A stretch of 64,000 nucleotides of DNA from Lateolabrax maculatus (lineage: Eukaryota; Chordata; Actinopteri; Acropomatiformes; Lateolabracidae), in the NCBI GenBank assembly GCA_031216445.1, contig CM062219.1, positions 10,574,501 through 10,638,500 of the forward strand, read 5' to 3'. This document shows, piece by piece, positions 25,566 to 39,989 of this stretch (positions within the stretch are counted from its first letter, which is position 1; each line of letters opens with the position of its first letter). Under the pieces are notes generated by a model. It did not search any database, was not told the origin of the DNA, and saw nothing but the letters and a program-made list of their open reading frames with translations. The translations under genes were made by a program, and so were the position numbers.

Positions 25566-26333
25566 GCAGCTAGCAGGCTTAAAGAGCTCAGTAGCAATAG
25601 AATAATTGAAAACATTACAGATGCTGGCTTCAATTTATATTTACCTTGAGTTATTTACTTGTCTACTGATGACGACTGGTTTACAGAGCACTTCAGTCAT
25701 TCTTGTGTAAGGAGACAAACAGCAAGACAAAAAAGAGGGATAGGGGAGTCAAATTTGAGCTTAATTATAAAGACTCCTCCAAACTCTGAACCTTGGCTGG
25801 CTACTTTCTCTAATATAGCTGATGTCTCCCTCTAGTGCAGTTTAGTTTGATCGAGATTGATGGATGCAGTGTGTTACTCAGCGACACACACACACTTCAC
25901 ATACAACACGCTAATAATGCATAGACTTCTGGAACTGATATTTAAACTATATCTGCCACAAATTGGCCTCAGCTTGTATTTGCTTCTATAGTTAGATGTG
26001 GCGAGGCATGCAGCCAGTGTGGCTTTGTGCCTGTAGGTATAGCAGACTGTCAGTCCACCAGACAGTCTGTCTAGGAAGGATCAATACAGGATTACGGACA
26101 AATCCCTCCCTTCAGACCTTGTTTTTAAGTGTGTACGATCCTCAAGTGTTGAAGGTTTCGCCTCATGAATCCAGTTGATTTGTTAAAACTTTCCAGCAAA
26201 TACATGAACTTTTTGCTTCTATCCTTCACATTCATTTTAACATAACTACTGGGAACAAACAAGACAACCAAATGAAATCTTCTAAGTCAGCGCTTCCTTG
26301 AAAAAGCCTTAGTTTTGGATATGTGTGTGTTGT

Positions 26334-26595
26334 TGTACAACTATCTTTGTGAGAACCACTTTGAGCTTTGGACCATTGGAGTGAGGACAGTTTTGTAAAG
26401 TGAAGACATTGAATCCTCACTTTCAGAGACACCTTCAACGGGCTGTTGGAGGGTTAAGACTTGGTTTTAAGGTTTAGGTTAGAATTAAGGTTAGAGTACG
26501 GGGCCAGGAAATGCATGATGTCAATGAATGTCCTCACAAGTATAGATGTACACGTGTGTGTGTGTGCGTGTGTGTGTGGGTGTGTGTGTGTGTTC
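26334..26595. repeat. Teleost dispersed repeat ending in (GT)n
   Basis: The sequence TTTGTGAGAACCACTTTGAG, AGTGAGGACAGTTTTG, GGGCTGTTGGAGGGTTAAGA, GGTTTAGGTTAGAATTAAGG, GGAAATGCATGATGTCAATG, TGTCCTCACAAGTATAGATG is a very common fish repeat ending in a GT microsatellite (26552-26592). Confidence 0.85.
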
Positions 26596-29500
26596 TCAGC
26601 TGATCCAGTGGCTGCCATCACCAGGTGTGTCCATGCAGGGAGTGGAAAAATAAAACAGAGGAACAGAGGAAAGCTGGCTCACGCTGCTCATTTGACATCA
26701 GAGTGGAAGAGGTTGCAGGCTCCAGTGACTATAAATAACAAAAATAGATGATTGACAGAATAACTGACACTTACTGATGTGAACTGGGAGAGCATGCTCT
26801 GGGCTGCCTGGGAAACATTCATAGGTCCAACTCACAATAAGATATATGGTCTTGTATTTTACATGATGCAGGCAGTGTTAGAAGTAAGTGATCCTGAGCA
26901 AAGAATTCCTTCCTCACTGCCCAGGTGGTTTTTTAAATGGTCACTAAACAAACGTGGGCATTGTCCTTGCCTTGGTTTCTGACTTTTGCTCTGAATCCCT
27001 CTGTACTGCAGATATAAAGTGACTTTTAGAACATGGCTGGTCAGACAAGCATTTAATGTGGCCACTGCATTTTTTCCGCAAAATCATACAGAAAACCTCA
27101 CATGCATTAACGCATACAGCATGTCGGCTGTCTTTGAGTGGGAATTGTTAGCCCCCCCTCCTGAAAACAAGGGGAAATAGAAATGTGAGCACACCCACAC
27201 ACACAGCATACAACTAAATAAAAAATACACACTCACACACACTTAAAAAAAACAAAAATAAACTAAACAGCATTTCTTAATTGACATCAAAAGCTACTTA
27301 AACTTACAAATCATCTAACCAGATTGCCATGAAGCCAAATTATTGTCTTTACTCAGCTAATTCCAGAGCGTTGCAACTTTGAAAACAACAGTGACAAACT
27401 ATCTACAAGAGGGGAACACACATCTGCCTCATCTGTCAACGCATCATAACTGAGCCAATAACAAGCTCAGAGCGAGGTGGCAGAGAGGTCAGCCGACTGT
27501 GTATGTGTCTGAGCAGAAGAAGGGGGGAGAGAGAGGAGAGAAAGAGTGTCTATTCACAGCATGGATCTGCTCTCCAGGCCTACGCTCAGGCTCCCCGACC
27601 CCCTGGGAACCAAAGCCGCAGCGGGCAACCTGAAACCCATGATGTCATCCTCAGAGAGCACGGGCTACCGGCAGTCAGTGAGAAAGTGTACAAAACCCAA
27701 AGTCAACATCACACAATTATTGGGGTTAATTGTATTTACAGTTGAACAGCTGTGGTGGATTAAGGGGTTTCACCGATAAAGTACGGTACATGTGTGAGGA
27801 GAGGCAAAGAGTCTTGACTTCGCAAAGAGGGAGGTTTGTGAGAGGAAAGTTGACTTGAAAAGGATTCTACATTTGACTAAAAGTTCCACACTGCGACTTC
27901 CATATAACGTTTCTTTTTTGAGTGATAAAGCAGATCAAGGATCCATGTGCCGTGTAGTGCTGGAGTCTGCAGGTTTTAATTCCAACCTGCAATAAGACTT
28001 GGCCTGTGTTTGCACTGATAAACTCACTTTCACCTTCAACCACAATGCTTTAGTGTTTTGTTGGAATGAAAACCTGACCATTCTTGGCTTTCTATGATTT
28101 CCTATCATAAGAAGAGCTTGTTATTCTTAATGCCTACTGTATCTTTATCTTTTATGTTGCGGTGACATATTACTGTTTGCACAGGTAAATTATCTTTTAA
28201 CATTGCTTGTTGTTTCAAAGGGAGATGAAGGTTTTTGCAAGGCTACAGAGAAGTGGACTTGGAGGTGGTGGGGATTGACTGTTCCCCTCAAGGACATAGT
28301 AAGTGGCCTCTGTACATTTTTGTAATTATATGTATCTTGGGTCTCAGCCAATACGAAGCCTTGCGGAAACAACTGCAACTACCTTGCAGAAACGATTGCA
28401 TTTATGAGATGCTTTAAAACAAATCAGATGATCACACTGAATAGTATTGTTGAGTTTGTATTTTAGTATAATTAAAACTTTTTAAAATGCAGGTGAAAGC
28501 TTATCTTATTTCCTCCTTCCCAGGCCGAAACATAGTGATAAATGGCACTAAATGAGGAAACAATGTGATCTGTGCTGAGGCAGCCAGACTACCAGGATTT
28601 TGTGTGTGTCTGGAGGGAGAGAGAGAGAAAGGACACAGGGTCAGACATGTCATCACATGCTATCCATGATGGATGGCCATTTCCTCCCACTCTACAGGTT
28701 CTTATAGAGGACCTCTGTTCCTGTTCAGCTTTATCTCGGTGCTGGTGTGGAGGACCTGATACAAGGCTCAGAAATCACTCTTCACCTGCAGGAACCACCC
28801 GACACAGAGGTATGAACCCTGGTTCCTTAAAGCATCTAAGACTCTATATTCATATCAGCTCCATCAATTTACTACAATGCCAAATTATGTTCTCTGCTGC
28901 GCTGCGACTGGCTGCTTTGCAGCTCTTATAATAAGTAAAAAGCATTAATGGTTCTTGGTTTACAGGACATTTATTTACAATTTTTTCTCTACTGTTATGT
29001 CACTCTAAATGAATGTTTTAACTAAAAGACTAAAAATGAAATATCGAAACAGATAATTATAGAGCAGCCAAAGCAGAGCAACCCTGACAGGACAACCCAA
29101 GATGAGCTTTGAAATGAAGCCACGTGACCCTGCATTCTCTCTTAACATATGTTTATCATTAATGCCAGGATGCTGCAAGAGGAATGTTTTGAACGCTGAC
29201 TACTTTCTAAACCGTTTTAGGCTGACTGGAAACTGGGTTATGTGTCACTGAATGTCAGGATGATCTTCTACAGTACGTTCATCATCTTTTTAGCGAATGC
29301 TAATCAGCAGTTGTGACTTTCTTATGATCTGTTGAGCTTCTATCTGCAGGCCAAATCATGGCAAGCAATTAAAGTCCCATTATGGTTTCTGTTTGTTTAT
29401 GACAGTCATCTGTGGCTCTTGGCCTTCAAAAGGCTTAATTCACTATTTGTTCTTTGTGTTTCACAGCAGGAAATTGTGTACTTGCATTTTATTGACAATT

Positions 29501-30733
29501 GACCACTGGAGGCAATATTACAGTTGCCTGACAAAGCACTTTCACACTCTACTGTCTAGAATATACATGTTGTGTATTTGTGTCACACATAACCCATCCT
29601 TTTTTCCTTCTACACACAGCCCATTTACCCCTCACCCCTCACTGGACGGCCCTATGATCAAAGTCTGCCAAATTCCTTGGTGATGATACCCCTTTTGGGT
29701 CCAGTGTCAGGATCAGAGACTGGAGCAAAGGAACAGCATACTCAGTCAAACAAGCCACATAACATTAATTTGCCATGCCAGATCTATTGCAAAGGCACAC
29801 ATTCATCCTTGTGCATGCACACAACGACCAAGACAAGGCACAGAGACAGCTGTCCTGTCACCCTGTGTCTAATATAGACAGACAGTGGGTGAAGAAAGGA
29901 TTGGACGCAGTGAGACATCCATTCAGCTCACGGGGGGTTGAGAACATCAGGATGATGATGAACTCCATTTGTACTGTGTCCACAGTATTAACTTGTGTCT
30001 GTGGACAAGAGAAATACAGCCTGCTAGGGTTTCTGCAGTAACATATCAACTGAAACTATAGATCCTGAACAAAGTCAAAGTCTAATTGTGGTTTTAAAAA
30101 CAGGCGATGGTTGCATTTTCATGCACATAAATAAATTAAATTGTAACATGATTTAATAGACAGTTTGGATAATGACAAGAGTAAAAAATCAGTACCAGTC
30201 AGTACTTTTGTGTATGTACACTAAATATGAAGCCAGAGCTATGAGACGATTAGATAACATTATAAACATTATAAACATTAAGACGGCTAAAAGAAACTTG
30301 CTCACAGTGTAGTTTAATTATAATGTTTGCACAAAGATACCATGTGGGTATATTGCAATATGATTGTGACAGAAAGGATCTGGGTTGGGGTTACATACAA
30401 AAGGGACAATGTGAAGTTCAAATGTATCATGGAGGGGAACCTCACCTATTAATGCTCTGTAGCATGAAAACAGGATTATCAATCAAAAGCTCATACGAAC
30501 AACCGTTGTTAAGATCTTAATCTTATTAATCAAACTTCTTTCTATTAATAAAGTATCAGAAAAGAAAGGCAGAAAACAAGATAAACTTATCTGAAAAACA
30601 GAGGTCTCCCCCACCAGGTGGAGAACCATAGACTAAAGAAAATGAACAACAATCTTGTATCTCAACTGTTCCTTCCTCTTCCCTTTCCCAGACACATACA
30701 ATCTGTAGGCTTCATATGTAGTACACTTGACTC

Positions 30734-30752
30734 ACACACACACACACACACA
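30734..30752. repeat. (CA)n microsatellite
   Basis: About 9 CA units. Confidence 0.9.
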
Positions 30753-32185
30753 GAGTGTGTCATTCCAGACATGTTTACACAGACGAAGTTAGATCTCAGA
30801 GTAGAAATCCTCAGGGCTTTGTTTTTGCCAGAGATCCCCCAAACCCCTCCTTCCATACCTACATCCCTCGACCCCTCCTCGTCTTTCTGAACCTTGGTAA
30901 AGGTTCAATTTGAGGGACTAAACTCCAGCTTGGCCCCTCAGGACTGTCTGTCTCCCTTTGCTCTGTTTTGCTTGGTTTAGGCCAATTTACTGCCTGCAGT
31001 TACACTGTTACCAATAGACTGTCAAGCTACCATGAGAATATTCCCACAACACACTCACCTAGACGGTTTTCATGTTTCGCAGCATACACCGACACTGAAA
31101 CCTAATAAAACAACACTGAGGAGGACCTATAGGAACACTGCCAACAGGCATTATTGACAAGTGAAGACCATCAGCTTTACTCTGTTGTTGACGTTTGTTT
31201 GATGTGATGCCTCATCGTCAGTCATTCTCGAACGCTTTGGACGAGTCCCAACCAAACCCGACTCAAGAGGCTGTTGCTAGGTCTGGGAGCACAGCCGCCA
31301 CCGGCCCGTCCACACACGGAGAGCGGCCAAAGAAGTCTGCCTCCTCTCTGTCCGAGCCTGTCAGCAAAACTGAGGGCCTCCTGTCTGTGATTGATGACTG
31401 GGGTTCTGCATATTTCTGAAGCTGACACGTGCTGGCTCTGTTGGCTGGGAGTCATCTCTGTTCTATTTAGTTAACATTATTCTTATTATTTCTCTGACCA
31501 ACCCTGCTGCTGAATGTATGCACGTATGTGTGTGCGCGTGCACGGGTGCGCACGCAGGGAGGGGTTTTTCCATGCCCTCAGTTGTCCAGGTATGTGTAAT
31601 GAAATCTTGAGCTCTGTTTTGAAAACCCTTGGAGTCCCAGTCATTTTCACATTTGAGGTTTTTTCTCTCAGCTCCCTTCTTCTCCCCTTCCATCTCACCC
31701 ACGTTCAGTCCCGTTGTACAGTCCACCCAAGGTTACTCACTGCCTAATTTGCAGCACTTTAAAAAAGTAAAATGTGGGGAACACCCACCATCTTGGCCAC
31801 TCTGTGTCCAGAAGCAGAGAACAGTTCTTAATTGTAGAAAAACTGTGTATGTCTCTGTATGTGTGTTTTAAATCCTTTCCAGCTCAAACTTGAATCAGGA
31901 AACCAATAAAGCCACAAGATGTTGGCACTCGAGACATCAGTCGCTTATCTTCCAATTTCTTGTCAGTAAGAGTCAAAACATGTGCTCAAAAACTATGCAA
32001 TCAATAATTAAACTTCATCTTTATGAAAAGTACAAGAGAACTACTGTTGTGTTGTTCAAAGCCACATTACAACAGTGAAGGAAAGGAGGGACAGCTGTTC
32101 ACAAATGGGAGCACACGCACACCTCATAAAATTTAAGGGAGTGAGCATGAACTCTGAAACAGAGAAGCTCTTGTGATAAAGGGTT

Positions 32186-32208
32186 GTTTAAATTAAATTA
32201 AATTAAAA
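32186..32208. repeat. (AAATT)n short tandem repeat
   Basis: Three to four AAATT units. Confidence 0.85.
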
Positions 32209-33453
32209 AATACCGTAGTTGGCTTGAGATGCAAATTGAATATTGTTACATAATTCATGTGCACATAATGCTACTCAAATATGAATGGTAAGTTATCTTA
32301 CAGGCTACTCACTCAATTCAACAGCTACTCGTGTAGCTTTTTTCCTCAAACTGTGACAGTGAATACTCCTCGGCCTCTCTATGCTGTCTGAGTATATGAT
32401 GATGTGATTGAGGTGTGCTGAGAAGCAGAGGAAGGAGCTCAGTCAGACAGACAGAGATGAGCTAAAGCAGGAATGGATGCTCCAGTCTGTCTCTTGTGTT
32501 AGTCTGATACTGATTAAATGATGGACAGACATAGATAGTCCACTGTACAGAATTCAACCTGTCCATCAATCTGTAGTCATATCTACAACTATGGGGCTTA
32601 TAAAAGCAACTGTAAACTTGGTTGCCAAATTTGAAGGTTGACGTGTGCAGCTGACGACCAATTTCAGCTACAAATGATACACATTTGACACACAAGACAA
32701 TTTGTTAATTTAACAGAATTTTCACTAACTGGCCTCACTTTCATGTCCCCCACACACAAACTCACATACATAGTCATCCGAACTGCACAGATTAAAGCAC
32801 TTTTTCCAGATTACACATTTTCAATGCTCTGCAAACAGATGTGGTTGACTGCATATGGCTGCAGGAACGAAACCGACTAAGCCTTCCTCAAACATACATG
32901 TAGCAAAAAGGCCAAAGCAAATACAGGATACAACTGGAGGATTCTATGGACCAAGAAAGCATTTCATCCCCTGAAACCATCTTGTGATCCTTAAATCCTA
33001 ATCTGTGTATTCTGGCATGCCAACATGCACTTGTACGTGGCCATTCGTGTGTGACTGCAGCCCCATGTGTGGAGCTACGTAGAGGTAATTAACAGCTGTG
33101 TCTGCTCTGGAACACCTGCAATAACAATCCAGGCTGTAGCAAGTTATCTAGCTGCTACTCTCTCTCTCTTTCTTTTTATTGTAATCCGATCCGCCCTCCT
33201 CCTCTACGTAAAGCTCTCAGAGCCACCGAAGAGGCCAGACTTGGAAAGACAAGGAGAGAGGCCGGTCTCTTCTCAGACTGGACAGAACCGTAACTAAAGA
33301 TGAAGGACAAATGAGTGATTGGTGTGGCTAACTCGTTTTCCCCCTGAAAGTTGATTTGAAAAGCAGAAAACTGCTCCACATGTCTGCATCAAGTCTTTGA
33401 AGGCAGCGGTTTGAACTGCAATGTCACACACTTTATTTGGCAGAGTTGCTGAT

Positions 33454-33560
33454 GGGGCTGGGTGATATGGCTGAAATCAATATGATGATATTAATAGCAA
33501 TGTTTTTACTCTATTGATATATATCATGATATGGCAGCAATGAAATAATGCAGTGCTATA
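33454..33560. repeat. Teleost hAT-like repeat fragment (GGGGCTGGGTGATATGG)
   Basis: GGGGCTGGGTGATATGGCTG followed by AAATCAATATGATGATATT and ATATATCATGATATGG is a familiar fish repeat terminus. It may continue to about 33720. Confidence 0.65.
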
Positions 33561-34270
33561 GTATTGGGCAAGCCTTCCAAAGCAATCAATCAAGCTGCTG
33601 AAAGTGTTGCTTTCTCACATGGTCAAGTGAGGTCAGACCCAACACAACCATAACTAATTAACTCAGAAACTTTTTCTTTCAGTACTGGCATCAGGCCTCC
33701 GTACCACAAACCACGCGCACAACTGAGGTAACTTAATCACAATTACAAACAGGCTGATTACAGTAGCATATTCATAGCTACAAAAGAGGTTTATAATCTG
33801 CACTTTGACATTTTCAAAGTCATTTAAGACAACTTATAAAGGCACCAAAGAGGACATATTATCTCTGTCCAAACTGCAGGAGAGCTGGTCAGAAATAAAC
33901 TGGAAAAAAACATTCAAAAAGTCACTGGGGAAAGTCTGGAAAATCAGGACGTCTCGTGCCAAAACACAAACTGCTTCAACAAAGAGCAGCAGCTGTCACA
34001 AATTGAAACTACCCACCAGGGATATGACAGACATATATACAGCGAACAGGGGTTGACAACTACCGCAAACTGTATTACCTACAGTACAGTAACATGACTC
34101 ACCTTTTGTTTGCGATAGTGATTTACTTAATCCCATGTTAAAGTCCTTTTCATGAAGTGTTGACATGAGTTTGTCACCTGTCACCTGTTTTGGCTGGCTC
34201 CCTAATCCCGCAACCAATGCCAAAACCTGACAGGGATTTCAACGTGATGCAGTATTGTATGTGAGAGACT

Positions 34271-34320
34271 GTGTGTGTGTGTGTGTGCGTGTGTGTCTGT
34301 GTGTGTGTGTGTGTGTGTGT
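34271..34320. repeat. (GT)n microsatellite
   Basis: About 25 GT units with single interruptions. Confidence 0.95.
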
Positions 34321-36537
34321 TCCAAATAAAGCAGTGTGCCATTGGGAGCTACACACTACAATGGAAGTTGAAAATACACTCACTTGAACACCTGATTTCT
34401 CAAAAACACCGTATAGAGAATATCTTAGCAAGGGCGGCAACTGTTCCTGTTATTACTCTCTATTATCACTGTTTGTTATTATCACCATTCCGTCCTGCTC
34501 GTTCCAGGATGTGACTGAGTCTGAAATTAACGGATTAGCGTTGCATTGATAAGAGATGTCACTCCGAGGGCAGACTCACCTGATATGATCTATGCAAACC
34601 CAGCTTCTTCTGTATCGTCACTGCAGCATCCTCCTCATCCTCCTCTATCCCCCCGTTTTAAAATGCAAAGCTCTGGTGCCAGCACATTTCCCTGCAGACG
34701 GCCTCACAGGTAAGACTCCAAACGTCCTCTGCCCTCTCCCAAATCTATGGGGGGAAAAAAAAAAAGAACATATGAAACCCATTTCACAATCTGTCATCAG
34801 AAGGACAGGGCTGGGCAACGGGAAAAGCATGTACAAGACAGAAATTGATTTCATCTGTTTCTCCATCTCCTCTCACAGTCTGAGTGGCACTCGCTGTCAC
34901 TTGCTATTTAGCGGACAAGCGTGAGGTTCAATTGCAGATCAGATACAGTGCAGAATACGGTCTACAGTAGAGCAGACATGCAAGAATTCAGAACAAAGCT
35001 TTTCAGATTAGTCTGTTGAAAGATCAAAACTGTCGAGGGAGATCACGCTGATATGTTTTGAGTGCGGCGAAACACAGAACCCCTTCTTCATACAGATATA
35101 AGAAATTATGAACTTTGAAATGTCATGAAACATATTCCAGTAACCTTGAGCCAAGATTATATCAGCAAAATAACACACTGAGTCACAGCTGGGTACGGTG
35201 CTGAACTAACACGGCGAAGAGTGTTCAATCTTGGACTTTCCCTTTCAGTTGAAACAGGTGACTTATACAGCGATTCTGGGTGGTCTTGCTGACCTGTCTT
35301 TTCTTAATAAACCAGTAAGTTACAGCAAAATTATGGGCTGACATCCTGCCTGCTACCTGCTCGTTAGACATGTGTGTGTATGAGAGAGTGAGAGAGACTG
35401 TGTGTGCAGTGGGTCATACTTTAATATTTGCTATGTGAACCCAATTCTCGAAAAACATGTATACAAAATTAAATCAGTGTCAAGTAATAAAATTAGCATT
35501 ATTACTATATTCTTTCATTTTTTTTATCTAGTGATCTTCTGTTTTCCACGTTCAGAGACACACATGCTCCCATGCACGCACGCACACACACACACACACT
35601 GATTCACACACAGCTGTCTTTTATTTGCCAGGATCCAGCCGCAGATGGTGATACAGTGTGAACTTTAACACACGGATTCTTGACATTCTTTACGGGTGTG
35701 AGTTACTCTTCAACTCAAACCAGTGCTCGGCTTCGGCCCTCTTTACCTTCCTGCCAGCAGGTCGCTGTCACAGAAGGAGTCAGAGCAGGCCTCTCCCACA
35801 TATACAGGCTACTATTGTCCTCTCTAGGTACAGAAACGCTCTATTTCACAGCCAGGCATTGGTTCGGCTCCCGACTGTACACCAAGCCTCTATGTTGGAG
35901 CTGTGTCAGCATATTTTGCTGTTTATGATGGGCCCTGTCGTGGCAAGTTTGTTGCTTAATGTAAAAGGAATGCTAATTAAACGATGCAGCATGCCCGCTG
36001 ACTGTTGAAATCAAGGGGGTAAAATATACAGTGTATGCGTGAACTCTTCAGAGACTAACAATGATTCTTTGTGCTGTAATGCACTTGATGCATGTGGTAA
36101 TATTTCAAAATGTCTTTATATTTTGATTTGACAACAGAAAAAAAGTCGAAATAATATTTCTATGCAGAAAAATGTACAAATCTGTTACCTAAATCAGTCA
36201 AAATTGTGATAAAATAAAACAATTGTTTCATCTTCCATTCACATGACCAGACATTCACAAACCCTGTACTGCTATGGTAAATTACCCCGGTGAAATTAAA
36301 GCTTCTGAGAGTTTCTAAAATTTACTCTATCAGATGTTGATCTCATTCATTTCCGGCACTCCTGTCGGTAGACGGAGCCTGTGTCTGGCCTGATACTTTA
36401 GTGGAGAAAACAGGATTCTATTATAGTCAGTGTGGTTTATTTTACATAGCCATCCACATGCTCAGCAGAAAGTCAATTAGCTTGCCACTTTGGAGGTAAA
36501 TTGCCACCGAGACGGCATAACAATCTCAAAACACACA

Positions 36538-36577
36538 AACAAACACACACACACACACACGCACACACACACACACA
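36538..36577. repeat. (CA)n microsatellite
   Basis: About 18 CA units with one GC interruption. Confidence 0.95.
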
Positions 36578-37854
36578 GCATCAGCCCTGCCAAATACTAC
36601 CTCTGCTGCTGGAGAATCAACACTAAGTCTATCTTGATCAATACAGCTTTTAGCTTTGGATTTCACTTTCTTCACAATATTATTGGTTCGGAACATCAAG
36701 TGAAACCACTCAAAATCACATTTGGGAATTTACATTGAACATTTATCAATATGTCTCAGTTTTGCCTTCAGAAAAATGCAGACAAACATTCACTATCTCA
36801 TTCAGTTTATAGGAATTGCTATAAGGCCGAAAAACAACAGATTCAGTCAAACAAATACAGAGCGCCTGAGTGCTCGACTCACCATCCAAACATAAGACAT
36901 CAGAAAGCATCCTGTCACTTTACCCAGCCAGAGCTCCAGCACTTGTCTTTCACTGGAAGAAAAAAGTAGAGTTATTAGAAGGAGCTCATATGTCTGCCGT
37001 CTATAACTGAAAGGACTGAGACTAAATTTCAAGCTCAGGTCATTTCCCCACTTTGACTTTCACCCAATCATGCAAAGTACCCCTTATCCTCTTCTGTTCT
37101 TCGATATTCAATCATCCCCCACTCAATCCTGTACCTCTTTCTCCATCTTTTTTTTTTCTGCCCCTCTCTCTCTCTCGAATAACAGGATGTCGGCTTTCTC
37201 TCACACAGTTGCTGACCTTCCAGGCAAAGAGCAGAGCAGCTTGCAGCTTTAAGTAATTCCTGTTGCCTGCATTTGTCTCTCATCAGCGACTACAGATGAA
37301 GCAGTGAGCGGGGCATCTGTACTTTGCTCTGGTCACTGAATTAATTGTCGAGGAGCCAGTGGTGCCCATAATTAAGAAGAAGATTATTCCTAAGTGGAAC
37401 AAGATCAGCTGTATTACGCCTGCACATCCTAGCTGATGGGAGCCAGAGGAAGAACAATGTAATACTCTCAGTAATCATAATGATAAATAATGAAAAAGGA
37501 ATAATTTATTTCAACGTTCAAATTCAAACTTCAAAGAGTTGAATTCAAGAACTTTTGGGCCACAAAGCGACCGCCCAGTCTATCGCGCTATTCCCCAGAG
37601 AGGGACGAGGCTGTCTACAACAAACGCAAGCACAGGACTGCATCGCAGGCATCATCTGTGTTGACAGCACTGTTGTTACTTAGAAAAATACGGCTCTGTG
37701 ACTTTCTTTTGGTATGTATGGTTGTGCATGAGAGACACAATACAGAGTATTATTGTGTGGGAGGAATAGCAGCCACTGGCAGAAATCAGTGAATGAATGA
37801 CAGATGGAAAAGCCATACCTTTGGAAAGCCTTGATATGAGATGCTTCTCTATCA

Positions 37855-37862
37855 GTGTGTGT

Positions 37863-37903
<41 letters not shown>

Positions 37904-37917
37904 TGTGTGTGTGTGTA
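37855..37917. repeat. (GT)n microsatellite
   Basis: About 30 GT units with TCT interruptions. Confidence 0.95.
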
Positions 37918-39668
37918 GAGAAATAAACTAAAGGAAATCATGAAAAAATATAATGTCCTTGCAGCTGGAAAAGACATTAAATAAAGTATCTGACAGTTCG
38001 TCTCTTGATATACTGTGGCTCAACCATTTGCTCTGTTGACAGTCACTGTGCTCACATTACATGACAGACTGCTTCAGGCTGGAGTGTGAGGTACTAAAGT
38101 CAAAACTTTAGTGTTGCTTTTCTTGTGCTTTCAAACAGAAACCTCCTGCAGCCTCTGTAAACCTGAGAAAACTTTCCCCTCCCACATATTTAGTCATTAC
38201 CTGTCTAGTCCTCAAATACTGCTCCTATTGAGCTTGTTAATATGCACCAAATATCTATTTCCTGTAATTATAAGGGAGGAAACTGGGGTGAGGGGTCGCA
38301 GCTTGCTAAGTTTAGCCCTGTGGACAAACCCAAACTCAGGCCAGTATCTACCTCGATCGTGAGTGTTTAGAGAGTGAATGGCTGTATCTGTGTGTAGGTG
38401 CTTGCGTGTGCTTGAGGCTGCGGGTATGCTCACATGGGCAGCAGCGAAGGAGCTGGTGTCCTGCAAAAATGTCTTCATTTCAATATATTTGATGTTCCAG
38501 TTCAAATGAATGAATTCACCAAATTAAGAGTCAAACAAATTCTCCAGCAGATGTATACTCAGTAATTAAGATGGCATTCACAACTATAACCTTGTTTGTT
38601 CTGACTTCTTGTTTAAGGACAGGGGACCAAATGTACTTAAATATCCTATAATCCAATAAATAATATATATTCATAGGACTGTTTAATCCATAATTTCAGA
38701 GTTTCATGATTTTTATGAAGCGGTATTTCCAAATGTGTGACGTCTCATCATCAGCCTTCACTTTTCCATTTGCAGTGGTTTCAATCCAACACGGATAGAT
38801 GTCCATCAAATTCTGCTTCACAGGCAGCAACACTGCCAGCGTTGTTCAGTTTCAGATTTTGATTTTCTAGATTACTATGAATATTATTAGATGTACTACA
38901 TACAGTACAGTGCTCTGTGAGGACTCCATGGTGTTCACCATGAAGGACTTCACAGGCCATGTTTCATGCTGCACCATGACTGGGCCTAACAAAACAAATG
39001 TTGGTACATTTCACACACACATACACACCCGCTGTGGTAGCCATCAGTGCCAGAAAGTCCAACAAGCCCAAACACTTGAAGCCTGAGTCTGTGGTAGACC
39101 ACAAAGCGATGCCTTGCCATGTACTCTCACTTGACATGCCATACCCATCGTGTAAGCCTAATGACGGGCGTTACTCCTGCCAGGGGCAGAGCCAGGGCGA
39201 GGGCTGGGTGGTGGTTTGATCCCTCTCTGTGTTTAATATTACCCAAAAGCACGCTCTCAGCTCTGCTTCAATGAGCTCCTCTGTCCTGTAGAGTTAAGAG
39301 AGCTGCAAAGACAACACCGCAGAGCTGCATAAGGTGTAGCAGGTTGTGCACGGCTCCCTCTGGGCTCTGAGATGCTGATGTAAACATCAGGACCTCAGTG
39401 ATGTCACAGACATCAGCTCTGGTTCAGTGACGCTCAGTGATCAACTGCAGAGCACAGTTTCACGCATTCAGCAGTAAAATATTGCCATTGAGGCCATGCC
39501 ACTATATACCCACCGGTGACGGAGTCTTTAGCTCGCTGCCAGACAGCGGGCGTAAAAATGGTATATGTCACAATTCCTTTTTTTTTTTTCCTGCTCTGTA
39601 TGTATTATAAAGCTGGTCTGAAGTTCAATCTTGACCTTGGAAGCAGCAGTTGAGAAAACAATCACTAC

Positions 39669-39872
39669 AAGGTCCATTTAGTAGCTTTCCATCGCATCAC
39701 ATGACCTTCATCAGCAGATGGAGCTGGCCCAGTTGGTCACGGAATTGAAGATTCAACTTTTAAGCACTCGGGGGGAAAGACGTGAAAACTTGAAAACACA
39801 ATTGAACTGCACCTGGCGATAAAGATCATGTGATGTGATCGAAAGCTCCAGAGCAGCTACTAAATGGATCTT
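39669..39872. mobile_element. Palindromic MITE-like element
   Basis: The left arm (39669-39708) reads AAGGTCCATTTAGTAGCTTT and ends GCATCACATGACCTT. The right arm (39822-39872), reverse complemented, reads AAGATCCATTTAGTAGCTGC and ends CACATCACATGATCTT. The arms share about 35 positions, with one 11-12 nt insertion in the right arm. The spacer is about 113 nt. It sits just left of the CpG-rich block. Confidence 0.65.
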
Positions 39873-39989
39873 TGGGAGGACATAGTTTTATCAACCGCAG
39901 TATGCACGTCCATAATCATAACAAGGCAGCAAGCACTCTGCAGCGTATTTTGATTTTTTTTTTTTTTTCCCCCGGACAGATCTCAGATC

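Larger units (their letters stand above)
4576..39668. other. Non-coding, presumed first intron of bmpr1b
   Basis: Across this 35 kb I found no exon with both family similarity and splice sites, and no tRNA or rRNA. Open frames are short and overlap in several frames, as expected by chance. It contains the repeats listed individually and a few blocks that may be conserved non-coding elements, listed among the findings. Confidence 0.5.
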
